64,000 nt of DNA from assembly GCA_016703325.1 (NCBI GenBank), contig JADJCH010000009.1:71152-135151 (forward strand). The letters run 5' to 3'. Below, one piece after another: positions 1-8,942 of the stretch. The translations under genes were made by a program, and so were the position numbers. The stretch's first letter is position 1; the number at the start of each line of letters is the position of its first letter. The notes below the pieces were generated by a model, which was given only the letters and a program-made list of their open reading frames with translations, was not told the DNA's origin and made no database searches. This DNA is from Burkholderiales bacterium. GTDB taxonomy: Bacteria; Pseudomonadota; Gammaproteobacteria; Burkholderiales; Burkholderiaceae_C.

Positions 1-113
1 TCCAGGGAAACCCGAATCACTGCCGGCCGCTGATGCAGATCAACCACCGGGTGGGCAGGTCCCGGCTGTCGGGCGGGTGTTGCGGTGCGCGGGAAAACAC
101 GGGTGTGCAGGCG

Positions 114-142
114 TTGACCGCAAAGGGGCTCAGCACTATCCT
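114..142 (+). promoter_or_regulatory. Sigma70-type promoter of the porin-GH17-phosphorylase operon
   Basis: A -35 TTGACC at 114-119 and a -10 TATCCT at 137-142 are separated by 17 bases. The LacI-type operator begins two bases after the -10, so repressor bound there would cover the transcription start. The leader to the ATG at 193 would be about 40 nt. Motif reading only; no start-site data. Confidence 0.55.
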
Positions 143-143
143 T

Positions 144-157
144 TGAAAGCGCTTTCA
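144..157. promoter_or_regulatory. LacI-family operator 1 (14-bp perfect palindrome)
   Basis: TGAAAGCGCTTTCA is a perfect inverted repeat with the central CG typical of LacI/GalR-family operators. The identical 14-mer occurs at 14510-14523, upstream of the GH16 gene and next to the LacI-type regulator gene. That links this operon to the distal GH16/GH17/transporter operon. Its place directly after the -10 fits repression by blocking initiation. Confidence 0.8.
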
Positions 158-192
158 GATCCTGCCGACGACGGCGTTCTACCCGACACATC

Positions 193-1572
193 ATGCACAT
201 CCCACACCAGGCCTTTGTGTCCCCCGCCGGGGTGCCGAACCTGCCGGCACGCAGGCGCGCCGCCTTCGCCTGGCGGCCGGTGGCAGCCGCAGTGCTCAGC
301 GGCCTGGCGGCCTCGGCCCAGGCGATCGACTTCGGGCCGTTTTCGCTCACCGGCTTTGCCAAGGCCGAGTTCACCCGCGGCAGCAATCAGTGCCCGGACT
401 GCGCGGTCAATCCGGGTGAGGACAAGCAGAAGATCTGGGCCGATCCGCTCATCCCGGGTTCGAGCGTCGAGACCCGCAGCGACGTGGTCACCCTGGTGCA
501 GCCCTACCTGGGCGCCAAGTTTGATCTGCCGGCCGGCTTCAAGCTGGGTGGTCTGCTCAGCAAACGCTGGCGCGACGGCAAGGAGGACATCCCTGGCTTC
601 TGGTGGGACAAGTCCGTCAACATCAGCCATGAGGACTACGGTCGGCTGGCGGTGGGCGCGATGCTCAGCCGCAGCTGGAGCCTGGCCGACTACCCCTTCG
701 GCAGTGACATCGGGCTGTCATCGCCCTGGGCCTCCAGCGGCGCCGGTTACGGCCTGCTCGGCCACGCCGTGCGCTACACCTCGCGCCCGCTGGATGTGTC
801 GGTCGGCGATCTGGTGCTGGAGGCCACCTACGACCGCGGTGCCTCCGGCTGGAAGAAGAACAAGCCGCGCTTCCTGGAGTTGTACGCGCAGTTCTACCGC
901 GAAGGCCTGATCGTCGACCTGATTTACCAGGACAGCCGCAACGGCACCCCCTCTGCCTGGGGCCAGGGCCCGTTCACCGGGCTGACGCCTTTCCCGCGCG
1001 ACGATGCCAAGCTGGGCGGCTCCGGCCAGAGCATCGCGATGCTGATGGCGCGCTGGCAGTTCGACCCCAGCTGGGAGCTGCTCGGCGGCCTGCGCCACAA
1101 CCGCTGGAGCGGTGCCTATGCCCGCATGACGGTGCCGCCGGCCGAAGACACCAGCGCGCTGGCGCAGTGGAACAACCCCTTCAACGTCGACTGGTTCTGC
1201 AAGGAGGCGCTGCCCTCGCGCTGCAACATCGACAGCCCGGGTTACGCGGCCCGCTCGCTGGACGGCACGCTGGGCCTGCGTTACCGCGTGGGCAACTGGA
1301 CGGCGCACACCGGTGTGCTTTTCCTGGGTCAGGCGAAGACGAAGAACCCGAGCGAGCGTGGCCAGAGCAACCATGCGTTGATCAACACCCTGGGCCTGGA
1401 GTACGACTTCCGCAATGGCCTGAAGACCTACGGCCTGGCCGGGATGGTGCGCTACCGGCAGCTGGGCCTGTCGCCGATGTCGATGCCCGGCAACAGCTCG
1501 TTCACGAACGTCGATTCCCGTGCCGCAAGGAGCGGCAACTGGGTCGGTGCCGGCGCGGTCTATGCCTTCTGA
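193..1572 (+). CDS. Outer-membrane beta-barrel protein, probable glucan-oligosaccharide porin
   Basis: This 459-residue protein has an N-terminal signal sequence with probable cleavage after the Ala-Gln-Ala at residues 42-44. Alternating hydrophobic, aromatic-rich strands follow, and the protein ends in Phe, the usual outer-membrane barrel sorting signal. A Cys-x-x-Cys lies in the first extracellular-loop region. It is the first gene behind the LacI operator and is followed 10 bases later by a secreted-type GH17 lipoprotein. I therefore infer that it lets beta-1,3-glucan fragments cross the outer membrane. I cannot name a specific porin family. No clear ribosome-binding site precedes the ATG. 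The barrel assignment is firm; the substrate is inferred from context. Confidence 0.75.
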   Translation: MHIPHQAFVSPAGVPNLPARRRAAFAWRPVAAAVLSGLAASAQAIDFGPFSLTGFAKAEFTRGSNQCPDCAVNPGEDKQKIWADPLIPGSSVETRSDVVTLVQPYLGAKFDLPAGFKLGGLLSKRWRDGKEDIPGFWWDKSVNISHEDYGRLAVGAMLSRSWSLADYPFGSDIGLSSPWASSGAGYGLLGHAVRYTSRPLDVSVGDLVLEATYDRGASGWKKNKPRFLELYAQFYREGLIVDLIYQDSRNGTPSAWGQGPFTGLTPFPRDDAKLGGSGQSIAMLMARWQFDPSWELLGGLRHNRWSGAYARMTVPPAEDTSALAQWNNPFNVDWFCKEALPSRCNIDSPGYAARSLDGTLGLRYRVGNWTAHTGVLFLGQAKTKNPSERGQSNHALINTLGLEYDFRNGLKTYGLAGMVRYRQLGLSPMSMPGNSSFTNVDSRAARSGNWVGAGAVYAF

Positions 1573-1582
1573 GGACTCTGTG

Positions 1583-3388
1583 ATGAACCGACACCCCGTC
1601 CTTCAGCCCTCGGCCCGCAGTCTGTCCAACGGAGGCCGGCTGGGGCCCCGGCTGATCGGCCTGCTGCTGCCGCTGATGGCCCTGCTGCTCACCTTCGCCC
1701 TGTCGGGCTGCGGCGGCGGCAGCGAGGTCTCCAAACCCCAGGCCGGCGGCCTGCGGGCACTGCCGGCCGAGCTGGCAACCTCGAAGGCGATCGCCTACGG
1801 CCCCTACCGCACCGCCCGCAACGATGCCGAACGGGCCAGTGAGGTCATCACCCCGGCGATGATCAAGCAGGACCTGGACCTGCTGGTGGCCGGCGGCTTC
1901 CAGCTGATCCGCCTCTACGCGGCCGACGACAAGGTGTCGCGCCAGACGCTGCAGGTGATCCGTGACCACAGCCTGCCGCTCAAGGTGATGCAGGGCATCT
2001 GGATCAGCGGCTCCGATGCGGCGGGCAACAACGCCGAGGTGGCACGCGGCATTGCGCTGGCCAACGAGTTCGAGGACATCGTCGTGGCGGTGAGTGTGGG
2101 CAACGAGGCCATGGTCAGCTGGTCCGGCCACCGCATCGCGGCCGTGGCCATGCTGCCCTACCTCAAGACCGTGCGCGCGGCGATCAGCCAGCCGGTGACC
2201 ACCGACGACAACTGGGCCTTCTTCGTCGGGCCGAAGGTGAATTCGCCCACCTTCTATGAACAGGACCCGACCGACGTGCTGGGCACCATCGACTTCGTGG
2301 CCATGCACATCTACCCGGGCCTGGACACACTCTACGACCTGTACGAATGGCGCTTTGCCTCGGTGCCGGCCGATCAGCGAGCTGCGGCGATGATGAACGC
2401 CGCCATGCAGCGGGCCCGGCAAAATTACGCCGACGTGCGCGCCAAGATGGATGCTGTGGGCTACCGCGACATGCCGATCGTCATCGGCGAAACCGGCTGG
2501 CAGGCGGTGGACACCGGCGGGCGGGCCTTCATCTCGCATCCGGCCAACCAGAAGCTGTATGTCGATGCGCTGAATGCCTGGGTGGCCGCCGGCACCGGTC
2601 CCAAGGGCGTGGTGCACTTCGTGGCCTTCGATGAGCCCTGGAAGCAGGGCGACGACAAATGGGGCTTCTTCACCGTCGACCGCAAGGCCCGCTTCGTGGT
2701 GAAGGATCTGTACCCCGAGTCGCTCTGGCTCGGCGCCGGCACCGGCGAGCCGGCCACCGCCTCGGTGCGGGTCGAAGACGCGGTGTATTTCCTGCCGCTC
2801 ACGGTGAACGAGGCCGTCGCGGCCGACCGCTTCACTTTGTACGCGGACGCCGCCACGGCCGGTGAGGTGCGTTATGCCGATGCCCGCTGGGATGCTTTCG
2901 GCAACGGCGCGGGCGGCGTGACCGCGAGCTATCCCCCGGATGCGACTACCTTTGCGCCGGACGATGGCAACGAGAGCCTGCTCATCACGCCGATCCCGGC
3001 GGCGGGTGGCTACTGGGGCCTGCTGCGCCACAACGGCGGCGGCGCCACGCAGAACCTGTCGGGTTTTGACGGCGGTACGCTCAACGCCTGGATCCGCACG
3101 AACGGCTACCCGGGCAAGATCGAGATCGGCATCGCCACCGACACCGAGAACCGCGCTGGCGCTGAGGCCTACCTGCAGATCTCGCCCGGGCAGTACGGCT
3201 ATTGCACCAACGATGCCTGGTGCCGGGTGAGCATTCCCCTCAGTGCGTTCAAGCAGGTGAACCCCCAGATCGACCTGCGCGCGGTGCGGCTGCCCTTCAT
3301 CATCGCCGACCGCTTCTCGTTCACTGGCAAGGAGCTGGGCACGGCCCTGACCCCGGTTCATGTCGACGCCATCTACTGGAGCCGTTGA
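1583..3388 (+). CDS. Lipoprotein glycoside hydrolase family 17 (beta-1,3-glucan-active) with C-terminal beta-sandwich
   Basis: The start at 1583 is chosen because GAGGA lies 7 bases upstream and the protein then opens with a lipoprotein signal whose lipobox ends at Cys43. Residues about 65-395 form a GH17 TIM barrel. The acid/base Glu is E175 in Val-Gly-Asn-Glu, and the nucleophile is E303 in Gly-Glu-Thr-Gly-Trp. The motif Phe-Asp-Glu-Pro-Trp-Lys follows, as in bacterial GH17 enzymes. The last ~200 residues resemble the galactose-binding-like C-terminal domain of ExoP-type beta-glucosidases and may bind polysaccharide. The enzyme should be membrane-anchored and cut beta-1,3-glucan in the periplasm or at the surface. 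It is the second gene of the operon and overlaps the annotated start of the phosphorylase by 29 bases. Confidence 0.85.
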   Translation: MNRHPVLQPSARSLSNGGRLGPRLIGLLLPLMALLLTFALSGCGGGSEVSKPQAGGLRALPAELATSKAIAYGPYRTARNDAERASEVITPAMIKQDLDLLVAGGFQLIRLYAADDKVSRQTLQVIRDHSLPLKVMQGIWISGSDAAGNNAEVARGIALANEFEDIVVAVSVGNEAMVSWSGHRIAAVAMLPYLKTVRAAISQPVTTDDNWAFFVGPKVNSPTFYEQDPTDVLGTIDFVAMHIYPGLDTLYDLYEWRFASVPADQRAAAMMNAAMQRARQNYADVRAKMDAVGYRDMPIVIGETGWQAVDTGGRAFISHPANQKLYVDALNAWVAAGTGPKGVVHFVAFDEPWKQGDDKWGFFTVDRKARFVVKDLYPESLWLGAGTGEPATASVRVEDAVYFLPLTVNEAVAADRFTLYADAATAGEVRYADARWDAFGNGAGGVTASYPPDATTFAPDDGNESLLITPIPAAGGYWGLLRHNGGGATQNLSGFDGGTLNAWIRTNGYPGKIEIGIATDTENRAGAEAYLQISPGQYGYCTNDAWCRVSIPLSAFKQVNPQIDLRAVRLPFIIADRFSFTGKELGTALTPVHVDAIYWSR

Positions 3389-6300
3389 GGACGGCGTGGC
3401 CGCCGGCACCGCGGCGCTGGAGGCCCTGCGCGGCGGCTTTGTCGAGGAGGACGGCGAGAGCTGGTACCGCATCGACGGCTGCGACGCCCAGGCGCCCTTC
3501 TTCATGGCGCTGGCGGGTGACAGCGATCTGTGGGCCTTCGTGTCCTCCGCCGGGTCGCTGGCGGCGGGCCGCCGTGACGCGGAAGGCGCCTTCCTGCCTT
3601 ACGAGACGGTGGACAAGATCCACCTGCGCTGGGAGCACACCGGCCCGCGCAGCTGGATCCGGGTCGATCTCGGGCAGGGCACCGAGCTCTGGCAGCCCTT
3701 CGCACCCCACTGCGGCAGCGGGCCGGCGCCGCAGCGGTCGGTGTGGAAGACGCTGTCGGGCACACGCATCCGCTTTCGCGAGCTGCATCCGAGCGGGCGG
3801 CTGGTGTTCCAGCAGGAGTGGTGCACCGCCGCCGATCTCGGCCTGCTGCGCAGCGCACGGCTGTGGTCGGTGGGCGCTCCGGTGGCGGTGCAGGTGCTCG
3901 ACGGCGTGCTGAACCTGCTGCCGCCGAATGTGGGGACCCGGCTGGCGTCCACCCTGAGCAGCCTGACCGATGCCTACAAGTGGAACGAAACCGCGGCTGG
4001 CGGCAGGCTGGGACTGTTCACGCTCTATGCGCAGATCTGGGACCGGGCGGAGCCCAAGGAGTCCTTCCATGCGTTGGTGGCCTGGCATGCCGGGTTGCCT
4101 GCCGCGACCCGCACCCTGTTGTCTGCGCAGCAGGTGCACGAGTTCTGCCGCAGCGGTCGGGTGCAGTCCGAGTCGCTGACCCGGGGCCGGCGCGGCGCCT
4201 TCCTGGTGCAGTTCGACACCGAAGTGAACGCGGCGGGTTGCGACTGGCACCTGGTGATCGACGCGCCCTACAGCCAGGTGCAGGCCGCCGAGCTGGCCCG
4301 GAGCCTGGCCGGCGGGGACGGCACGCCAGCGCAGATCGCCGAGGCGCGTGCGCGCAACGAGGCGGGCCTGGCCGAGTTGCTGGCGCGTGCCGACGGGCTG
4401 CAGACGTCCGGGGACCCCATGGCCGCGGCCCACCACCAGGCCAACGTGCTGTTCAACATCATGCGCGGCGGCGTGTTCGTCGACGGTGTCCGACTGGAGC
4501 GCGATGACCTGTGTGCCTTTGCCCGCCAGCGCCACCGCGCACTCGGGCAGGCACTGACTGGCCTGAGCACCGACTGGCCCGTGCAGCTGGCCCGTGACGA
4601 GGCCATGGCCCGGGTGCGCGACGCGCTGGGCCCGCAGGGTGAGCGCCTGTTGCTGGAGTACCTGCCGCTGACCTTCAGCCGCCGGCATGGTGACCCGAGC
4701 CGGCCGTGGAACCGCTTCTCGATCCGGGTGCGCGATGCACAGGGCCGGCGGGTGGTCGACTACCAGGGCAACTGGCGCGACATCTTCCAGAACTGGGAGG
4801 CGCTGGCCGCCAGCGAGCCGGCCTACCTGGATTCAATGGTGGCGGTCTTCCTCGGTGCGATGACCCCCGACGGCTACAACCCCTACCGCATCGGCCGCGA
4901 CGGCATCGACTGGGAGGTGGTGGAGCCCGACGACCCGTGGAGCTTCATCGGCTACTGGGGCGACCACCAGGTGGTCTACCTGCTGAAGCTGCTGGAGGCG
5001 ACTGAGGCGCACCGCCCTGGCCGGCTGGCCGGGCTGTGGGACCGGGCGCTGTTCAGCTTTGCCGACGTACCGTACCGGCTCAAGCCCCATGCCGAGCAGA
5101 CCGCCGCGCCGAAGGCCACGATTCACTTCGACCACGACGCCCACCACCGCGCCCAGCTGCGGGCGCAGGCGATCGGCGCCGACGGCCTGCGGGTCTGCGA
5201 CGACGACGGCCTGCCGGTGCTGGCCACGCTGGGCGAAAAGCTCGCCACCATCGTGCTGGCCAAGGCCGGCAACCTGCTGCCCGGAGGTGGCCTGTGGCTG
5301 CACACCCAGCGGCCGGAGTGGAACGATGCCAACAACGCCCTGGTGGGCAACGGCCTGTCGGTGGTGACGCTGGCGCACCTGCGGCGTTTCCTGGCCTTCG
5401 TCGCTGCATTGCCGGGGGCCGATGCGCCGTTCGCGCTGCCGGCGGCCACGCTGCAGGCGCTCACCGGGCTGCAGGCGCTGCTGCGCGCCACACCCCACGC
5501 GGTGATCCACGATGCCGAAGGGCGGCGCCGTTTTCTCGACGCCGCGGGCGAGTTGCTCGACCCCTGGCGCGCCGCGGCCTATCAGGGCGCGGCGGCGCGG
5601 GTGCCTGCCCAGGCCCCGGCCGGCCTGCTCACCGGCCTGGCGCAGGACCTGCTGCCGCTGGTGGAGGCCACGCTGCGCGCCAGCCGCCGCGACGATGGTC
5701 TGTACCACGCCTACAACCTGGTCGACCTGGCCACCCCCGGCCGCGCCGAGGTGAGCCCGCTCTACCCGATGCTCGAAGGTCAGGTGGCGATGCTCTCCAG
5801 CGGGCTGCTCTCGCCCGCCGAAGCGGTGGCGCTGCTGGATGCCCTGTTCGCCAGCCCCCTGTACTGCCCGCGGCGGCGCAGCTTCATGCTGTACCCGGAC
5901 CGGGCGTTGCCGGGTTTCCTGTTGCGTAACCGGCTGGATGCCGAGGCTCTGGCGCTGCCGGTGGTGCAGCGCCTGCTGGCCGACGGCCGCGAGGACCTGC
6001 TGCAGCGGGAATCGGACGGCACGGTGCGCTTCGCCCCCGGCCTGAGCAACCGAGGCGACCTGGAGGCAGCGGGGGCCGACCTGGGGCCGGAGCTGGCCGT
6101 GCTGGCCCAGGCCTACGAACGTGTGCTGGACCACGCCGCCTTCACCGGCCGCTCCGGCACGATGTTCGGCTACGAAGGGCTGGGCTGCATTTACTGGCAC
6201 ATGGTGGCCAAACTGCTGCTGGCGGTGCAGGAGCAGGTGTTCGTCGCACACGACGCCGGCGCACCCGAGCTGCCGGCGCTGGTCGCCCACTACCGCCGCG

Positions 6301-6683
6301 TGCGCGACGGCCTGGGCTACCGCAAGAGCGCCGCCGAGTACGGCGCCTTCCCGGCCGACCCGTACAGCCACACACCCGGCGAAGGCGGCGCCCAGCAGCC
6401 GGGCATGACCGGCCAGGTGAAGGAAGAGATCCTCACCCGCTGGGGCGAGCTGGGGCTGCGGCTGGCCGGTGGACGGATCCACTTCTGTCCGGTGCTGACC
6501 GACGCCGCCGAAGTGCCGGCCGGTGGCGCACTGGAGTTCACCTTCCGCCGGGTGCCCTGGCGCATTCGCCTGGGCGCACAGACCGCCCTGCGGGTGCTGC
6601 GCGACGCGCAGTGGCGGGAGGTGCCGGGGCTGGCTTTTGATCCGCAGGGGGTGACGGCGGTTGAAGCCTGGGTGGCTGCGTGA
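3360..6683 (+). CDS. Large GH94-clan glycoside phosphorylase, probable beta-1,3-glucan phosphorylase (GH149/GH161-type)
   Basis: This protein is about 1107 residues and has no signal peptide, so it is cytoplasmic. Its size fits the GH149/GH161 beta-1,3-oligoglucan phosphorylases, which are longer than GH94 cellobiose phosphorylase. A Glu-Trp-Asn-Asp motif places D656 where GH94-type enzymes carry the catalytic acid Asp. Nearby Trp- and His-rich segments (Trp-Gly-Asp-His about residues 538-541) resemble the phosphorylase (alpha/alpha)6 barrel. It would split imported oligoglucans with phosphate to give glucose 1-phosphate. Family choice is by recall, not alignment. ATG at 3360 lacks a ribosome site; GTG at 3396 has GAGG 5 bases upstream, right after the GH17 stop, and may be the true start. 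Confidence 0.65.
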   Translation: MSTPSTGAVEDGVAAGTAALEALRGGFVEEDGESWYRIDGCDAQAPFFMALAGDSDLWAFVSSAGSLAAGRRDAEGAFLPYETVDKIHLRWEHTGPRSWIRVDLGQGTELWQPFAPHCGSGPAPQRSVWKTLSGTRIRFRELHPSGRLVFQQEWCTAADLGLLRSARLWSVGAPVAVQVLDGVLNLLPPNVGTRLASTLSSLTDAYKWNETAAGGRLGLFTLYAQIWDRAEPKESFHALVAWHAGLPAATRTLLSAQQVHEFCRSGRVQSESLTRGRRGAFLVQFDTEVNAAGCDWHLVIDAPYSQVQAAELARSLAGGDGTPAQIAEARARNEAGLAELLARADGLQTSGDPMAAAHHQANVLFNIMRGGVFVDGVRLERDDLCAFARQRHRALGQALTGLSTDWPVQLARDEAMARVRDALGPQGERLLLEYLPLTFSRRHGDPSRPWNRFSIRVRDAQGRRVVDYQGNWRDIFQNWEALAASEPAYLDSMVAVFLGAMTPDGYNPYRIGRDGIDWEVVEPDDPWSFIGYWGDHQVVYLLKLLEATEAHRPGRLAGLWDRALFSFADVPYRLKPHAEQTAAPKATIHFDHDAHHRAQLRAQAIGADGLRVCDDDGLPVLATLGEKLATIVLAKAGNLLPGGGLWLHTQRPEWNDANNALVGNGLSVVTLAHLRRFLAFVAALPGADAPFALPAATLQALTGLQALLRATPHAVIHDAEGRRRFLDAAGELLDPWRAAAYQGAAARVPAQAPAGLLTGLAQDLLPLVEATLRASRRDDGLYHAYNLVDLATPGRAEVSPLYPMLEGQVAMLSSGLLSPAEAVALLDALFASPLYCPRRRSFMLYPDRALPGFLLRNRLDAEALALPVVQRLLADGREDLLQRESDGTVRFAPGLSNRGDLEAAGADLGPELAVLAQAYERVLDHAAFTGRSGTMFGYEGLGCIYWHMVAKLLLAVQEQVFVAHDAGAPELPALVAHYRRVRDGLGYRKSAAEYGAFPADPYSHTPGEGGAQQPGMTGQVKEEILTRWGELGLRLAGGRIHFCPVLTDAAEVPAGGALEFTFRRVPWRIRLGAQTALRVLRDAQWREVPGLAFDPQGVTAVEAWVAA

Positions 6684-6929
6684 CCGGGGTCAGAGAACAT
6701 GTGAAAGAACCCTCCATATGCTTCATCGGCGCCAGTTCCGTCTTCCCGCACAATTGTGTTTCCGAAGACTGATAAGGCGCGAGGGTGGGAACAGATCCGG
6801 GGTGGAACGGCGGCGACGCAGATCGCAGAGAGGGAACTGGTTTGCAGCGGCGTGCGCAGCGACACCACCTGTCGCGCGCCCCCGCCACACTGCTTTCACT
6901 GGCTCAACACAGTGATAGGAGTGAAGACG

Positions 6930-7097
6930 ATGTTCTGGATCCTCATCGCCCTCTTCGGGTTCGGGTTCACCTTCATGCGCCTCGGGGCGCTGTCGGTGCT
7001 GGCGCAGGTGCTGGGTGCTGCACTGGCCGTCGCGGTCGGGCTGCTGGTCCTGATCGGGCTGTGGTGGACGGTGCGCTTCGTGCTGGCACGTCGTTGA
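6930..7097 (+). CDS. Small two-helix membrane protein (55 residues)
   Basis: The ATG at 6930 has a strong AGGAG 8 bases upstream. The protein is nearly all hydrophobic: two membrane segments at about residues 2-20 and 22-48 separated by a short Phe-Met-Arg turn, ending in Arg-Arg. It is unrelated to anything I recognise. It sits 43 bases before the WYL regulator and is probably cotranscribed with it, which places it as the first gene of the cassette at 6930-9476. The 246 bases upstream (6684-6929) separate it from the phosphorylase gene; I see no gene or clear promoter there. Confidence 0.6.
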   Translation: MFWILIALFGFGFTFMRLGALSVLAQVLGAALAVAVGLLVLIGLWWTVRFVLARR

Positions 7098-7140
7098 ATT
7101 CCCTGCAGATGCCCCCTGTGGGGGGTCGGGAGGCCACCCC

Positions 7141-8070
7141 TTGAGCGGCTCCGGTGAGCACGGCAGGCTGGCCGAACGGCTGGTCGCGATCCTGGGGCGG
7201 CTCAACGATGGCGAAGCTCTGTCTCCTGCTGAACTGGCGGTGGACTTTGGCGTCAACCTGCGCACGATCCAGCGGGATCTGAACCAACGCTTCAGTTTTC
7301 TGCACCTGGAGCAGGTTGGCGGCCGCTATCGGCTGGATCCTGCCAGGCTGGGCAAGTTGGGTATGCCGGACCTGGCGCGTTTTGCGGCCCTGGCGGGCGT
7401 GCGGGGGCTGTTTCCGGCACTGACCCACGAGTTCCTTCGAGAGCTCTTCGATGAGCGCGTCCGCAGTGCGTACCTGATCAAGGGACACCACTATGAAGAC
7501 CTGGCCGGCAAGGATGCGTTGTTTCGCCAGATCGAGTCGGCCATCGTCGAGTGCCAACGGGTGGAGTTCGACCTGGGCCAGGGTGCCGACGCCAAGCGCT
7601 ACCTGGACGTCGAGCCGTACAAGCTGCTGAACCAGAAGGGCATCTGGTATCTCGTCGCCCGGCATGCAGGCAAGCTCAAGACCTTCTCCGTGGCCCGCAT
7701 CGAGCGGCTGCTGATCACGGGCCAGTGTTTCGACGCAGACCCGGCGGTGGCCCGGCGGCTGGCTGAGGAAGAGGGCATCTGGTTCACGGACGATGGCCAG
7801 GAGGTGGTGTTGACAGTGGCTGCTGAGGTGGCACCGTACTTCAAGCGCAGGCGCCTGATTCCCAACCAGCACATCGAGCAGGAACAGGCCGACGGCAGCC
7901 TGCTCATCCGGGCCCGGGTGGGCCACGAGAATCAGCTGTTGCCGATCGTGCGTTACTGGATCCCGCACCTGCACATCGTCAGCCCGCGGGAGTGGCAGGT
8001 GGAAGTCGAACAGTCACTGCACCTGTACCTGCTGGGTCAGGTGGACCGCGTCAAGAAAAATCAACTGTGA
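7141..8070 (+). CDS. WYL-domain transcriptional regulator (YafY/PafBC-like)
   Basis: This 309-residue protein starts at TTG, chosen because GGGAGG lies 8 bases upstream. Residues about 10-60 form a winged helix-turn-helix. Residues about 130-200 form the WYL domain, with the signature Trp169-Tyr170-Leu171 followed by the conserved Arg-Ile-Glu-Arg-Leu. The C-terminal ~90 residues match the extension usual in this family. WYL regulators sense nucleic-acid or nucleotide ligands and often control phage-defence or DNA-damage genes. Here it is flanked by small membrane proteins on the same strand (43 bases before, 13 after), so it probably controls this cassette. It is not linked by sequence to the glucan genes on either side. 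Confidence 0.85.
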   Translation: MSGSGEHGRLAERLVAILGRLNDGEALSPAELAVDFGVNLRTIQRDLNQRFSFLHLEQVGGRYRLDPARLGKLGMPDLARFAALAGVRGLFPALTHEFLRELFDERVRSAYLIKGHHYEDLAGKDALFRQIESAIVECQRVEFDLGQGADAKRYLDVEPYKLLNQKGIWYLVARHAGKLKTFSVARIERLLITGQCFDADPAVARRLAEEEGIWFTDDGQEVVLTVAAEVAPYFKRRRLIPNQHIEQEQADGSLLIRARVGHENQLLPIVRYWIPHLHIVSPREWQVEVEQSLHLYLLGQVDRVKKNQL

Positions 8071-8083
8071 AAGGAGTGAACTC

Positions 8084-8902
8084 ATGGTGATCGGAGTCGT
8101 TGCGGCCCTGACGGGCGGCGTTGCAGCGCTGGGCGGTGTCGGGGCGACCTTGAGCCCGATCGCAATGGCGGTGGGGAAGCTCTACGGGATCGGTGGCGAC
8201 ATCAATGGTTTCATTGATGCCCATGTGACGCTGATGAAGGAGTCCGACAGCGAGGTGGTGTCCAGGACCGGGAGCATCTTGGAGGCGGCGAAGTTCGGCT
8301 TCGGGCTCGGCTACCTCAGCTCGGTCACCGTGATCGCGACAGGGCAGTACCTGCTGGGCAATACGCTGGCTGCAGTCAGCGCCGTGGCGACGGCGGCCAC
8401 GCTCACCAATCCAGTGGCGATGACCTGTGCTGCCGTGGGGGCGATCCTCTACGGCTGGGCGGCGTTGAAGGACGACGAGCGGCGTTCCATCCTGGAGACC
8501 TTGGCATCGGGCCTGCAGATCGGTGTAGAGCTGATCAAGGCGATGGTGGACTTCGTCATCCGCACAGCCGGAGAGCTGATGGACGCCAAGCTGCTGAAGC
8601 AGCTCAAGCAGTACATCGCCGACAAGGCAGCCCTGTTCGGGCGCAGCCTGGCCGACGTGACCCACCTGACCGTGGATGTGCTCAGCAGTGCGGCAGCGTC
8701 GGTGATGCGGCAATCCCAGGTTGCGTATGCGGAGACGGCCCGGTTGGCAGGGGAGACCTCCGAAAAGGTCGGCTCGGCGGTGACCGAGATCGCCAAGGTC
8801 GCCGGTGACGCCATTGGTGCCTCGGGGGATGCGGCATGGAAAGTTGTGGAAGGCGGCAAGGACCTGGTCAGGCGACGGCGCGACGACCTGCCCTCGGACT
8901 GA
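8084..8902 (+). CDS. Uncharacterised glycine/alanine-rich membrane-active protein
   Basis: The ATG at 8084 follows AAGGAG at 8-12 bases and starts 13 bases after the WYL stop. The 272-residue protein has two hydrophobic Gly/Ala-rich stretches (about residues 1-35 and 70-125). A charged block follows, then amphipathic helices with heptad-like patterning (about 150-255), and a basic tail of four Arg. There is no cleavable signal peptide. The architecture resembles membrane-inserting or pore-forming proteins in outline, but I see no family motif. Tight coupling to a WYL regulator suggests a regulated membrane effector. That role is speculation; the coding call is firm. Confidence 0.65.
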   Translation: MVIGVVAALTGGVAALGGVGATLSPIAMAVGKLYGIGGDINGFIDAHVTLMKESDSEVVSRTGSILEAAKFGFGLGYLSSVTVIATGQYLLGNTLAAVSAVATAATLTNPVAMTCAAVGAILYGWAALKDDERRSILETLASGLQIGVELIKAMVDFVIRTAGELMDAKLLKQLKQYIADKAALFGRSLADVTHLTVDVLSSAAASVMRQSQVAYAETARLAGETSEKVGSAVTEIAKVAGDAIGASGDAAWKVVEGGKDLVRRRRDDLPSD

Positions 8903-8942
8903 ACCTGCCAACGCCGCCGTTCAGGCGGGTGGGGATGGATGC

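Noticed and set aside
6683..6755. Short GGGGTCAGAG-like sequence reminiscent of repeats near IS200/RAYT elements
   Set aside because: One copy only, no transposase and no palindromic pair.
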